Source of the DNA: Aradus depressus
Taxonomy: Eukaryota; Arthropoda; Insecta; Hemiptera; Aradidae
Length of the DNA: 64,000 nt
Assembly: GCA_963662175.1 (NCBI GenBank)
Contig: OY759218.1
Coordinates: 7,680,001 to 7,744,000, forward strand
Direction: 5' to 3'
Below the pieces are notes generated by a model that saw nothing but the letters and a program-made list of their open reading frames with translations, did not search any database and was not told the origin of the DNA. The stretch's first letter is position 1. The number at the start of each line of letters is the position of its first letter. The position numbers and the translations under genes are program-made. This document shows, in pieces, positions 62,423 through 64,000 of this stretch.

Positions 62423-63208
62423 GTAATTTTGTGCATACATCATTACTTTCGAATAATGTTTGACTTATATTTAGATCAGGGTTCCTTAAACGTTTTGCTG
62501 TCACTCTCCCTTGGAACAGATATTATTCCCGATCCCACCCATGATTTCCGACTTAAACTGTTGTTTTGTACTAAAACATGCATACTCACTGAAATGAACA
62601 AACAAATGGAATGGAACATTTTTACGATGAAAGTTTTGGATCACTTCAGTGTGAAGGATGTTGCTGTTTGCGGTCAATGAGACCAGTTATTTGAGAGACA
62701 ATGTTGGACGCATTCATGTTTGGTGTCCCACCGATTCTAGCTTTGGACTTCGTGCTAACATGAGTTTAAAACCCACATTTGCAGAGCAGAAATAGGTTGT
62801 CACAAATGGGATTGAAGCTGGAATACCTTTTTTTCTCAACTTACTATATTCTGCCATTTGAGAGCAACAACATTGATCATGAATCATGAAGATTGAAAAC
62901 TTTATTTCATGTACACTTTATGTATTTATTTTTGTGGAATTATTGTTTTAATTATTTTGTCCGAGTATCGCACGTGAAGTTAAAGCAATACAACACAAAA
63001 GTTAATATCGAATGACCTGCTAATATTTATATCTTTTAAATAATTACGTTTATGTTTCAGCTGTAGTTTAGCCATGAGGCTCTCTGCTGTGAGGCCAACA
63101 GTTTTAATAATTTCTACAGATCCAGCCCATAACATTTCAGATGCATTTGATCAGAAATTTTCGAAAGTTCCCATGAAAGTAAATGGTTTTGACAATTTAT
63201 TTGCCATG
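62289..63208 (+). CDS. GET3: GET3/ASNA1 ATPase, first two exons (partial gene)
   Basis: Exons 62289-62422 and 63061-63208 (intron 638 bp, GT-AG, phase 2) give 94 codons of the tail-anchored protein targeting ATPase, which binds C-terminal membrane anchors in the cytosol and delivers them to the ER. Motifs: [20 protein letters not shown], the deviant P-loop [16 protein letters not shown] (about residues 37-52), switch [21 protein letters not shown]. The second exon ends ATG|GTAAGT; the next exon, expected to start E-I-D-P, is outside the window. Start chosen as the first ATG in frame, with an acidic leader as in animal homologues. 2.7 kb downstream of NCLN, same strand. Confidence 0.95.
63061..63208 (+). 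CDS. GET3: GET3 exon 2
   Basis: Acceptor GTTTCAG|CT, donor ATG|GTAAGT. Encodes [18 protein letters not shown] and [20 protein letters not shown], ending FDNLFAM. Phase 0. Confidence 0.94.
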
Positions 63209-64000
63209 GTAAGTAATGAAACTATTTTCTTATATTTTTATGAATGTTTAGAAAAATGTCTTATCTATGTCGCCCCTCAGAGGTAAATACTCATTCACAA
63301 ATGTAGGAAAGATTCAAATTATTTATCCCACTCATGCCTTGTTAAATTTAGTACTTTTTAACATGGTGTATTTTGGAACAGGTGAATGTTTCAGCTTTGA
63401 AAATGTTCACCTCTGAATAGAGTAATAGTTATTAAGTAACATTTTTGAGTAGCGGAGGTGAGAGGGGCAAAAGGGCGTGGCGAACTTGCTCACTTGATCA
63501 GCCTAACATTTTCATCCCCGCGCTCTCCTTAACCCACGCTACGTACACCGTTCTCTCACTGTTCGCTATTATATCCTGATATGGAGACCATTCCCCTACA
63601 TCTTGAGTGGCCAATCCCACACCTAAATCTGATGTGAATCTTTATTTTGGGGCAAACATCACATCAATATTTATTTATTATTTAACGTAACGTAGATTTT
63701 ACAGAATATTGCCTTTACTGTTAAGGATGCCTTAATGGTACAAAATTGATCAATCCTAGAGCCAGAATTCTTTTTACAGTTTTTTAAAAATTTATTTAAT
63801 TAATTTAATGACTAGGAACTATTTTTTTCTTCTTTCTTTTAAACTGGTAATTGGAATGTTGAAGAACTTTTAATATTTTGTGCATATTCGATAAATGGCC
63901 ATATTATCGAATTATGTCAAATTATTCCAATTCCTTTCACGCTACATTTCCAATAAGAGCCACTGATTTCTCTTATTCGACCATTTCTACCATTATAATA
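63209..64000. other. GET3 intron 2, start
   Basis: AT-rich with one less AT-rich block at 63450-63600. No exon found before the window ends. Confidence 0.5.

Overview
This is a window of an AT-rich animal nuclear genome, almost certainly insect. It has spliced GT-AG genes, TTAGG-type (insect telomere-like) repeats at the tail of a tRNA-derived SINE, and arthropod-style Jockey, RTE-like, Gypsy, Tc1 and Penelope-like elements. A hemipteran is a guess from general texture, not shown by any single feature. No bacterial gene organisation, CRISPR array or classical tRNA/rRNA gene was seen.

Two conserved host genes lie on the + strand in the right half. Nicalin (NCLN) can be assembled as 13 exons from 34573 to 59586, with every splice site GT-AG and every phase compatible, giving 551 codons plus a stop. 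About 2.7 kb downstream the first two exons of the GET3/ASNA1 ATPase (62289-63208) begin; the rest of that gene lies beyond the window. Both proteins act in membrane-protein insertion at the ER. A third host candidate is a signal-peptide exon on the - strand (23829-23907) with a phase-1 donor and a TATA box upstream. At the left edge (263-1072, +) an unrecognised open frame is split by a MITE whose precise removal keeps the frame.

Nearly everything else is repeats. Left third (1-14.9 kb): fragments of an abundant dispersed family (called D here), MITEs with 4-bp target duplications, and tandem arrays of 24, 66 and 143 bp. 15.1-18 kb: an RTE-like LINE with endonuclease and reverse transcriptase in two frames. 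21.2-22.25 kb: eight 136-bp units, each a palindrome. 28.38-28.70 kb: about 64 copies of a 5-bp TATAA repeat. 29.85-32.98 kb: a DNA element with 296-bp near-identical terminal inverted repeats, carrying an XPG/FEN-like plus CXC-cysteine protein remnant and a nested Jockey LINE. NCLN introns hold foldback elements, a SINE, Jockey, Tc1 and Penelope-like copies, and in intron 7 a GC-rich 7.4-kb Gypsy-type LTR retrotransposon (44514-51948) with intact gag and pol frames and an envelope-like third ORF.

The most unusual signal is a set of hammerhead-ribozyme-like motifs (CTGANGA, stem, GAAA, short palindrome) at a dozen places on both strands. They are associated with Penelope-like repeat remnants, and several keep the whole catalytic core.
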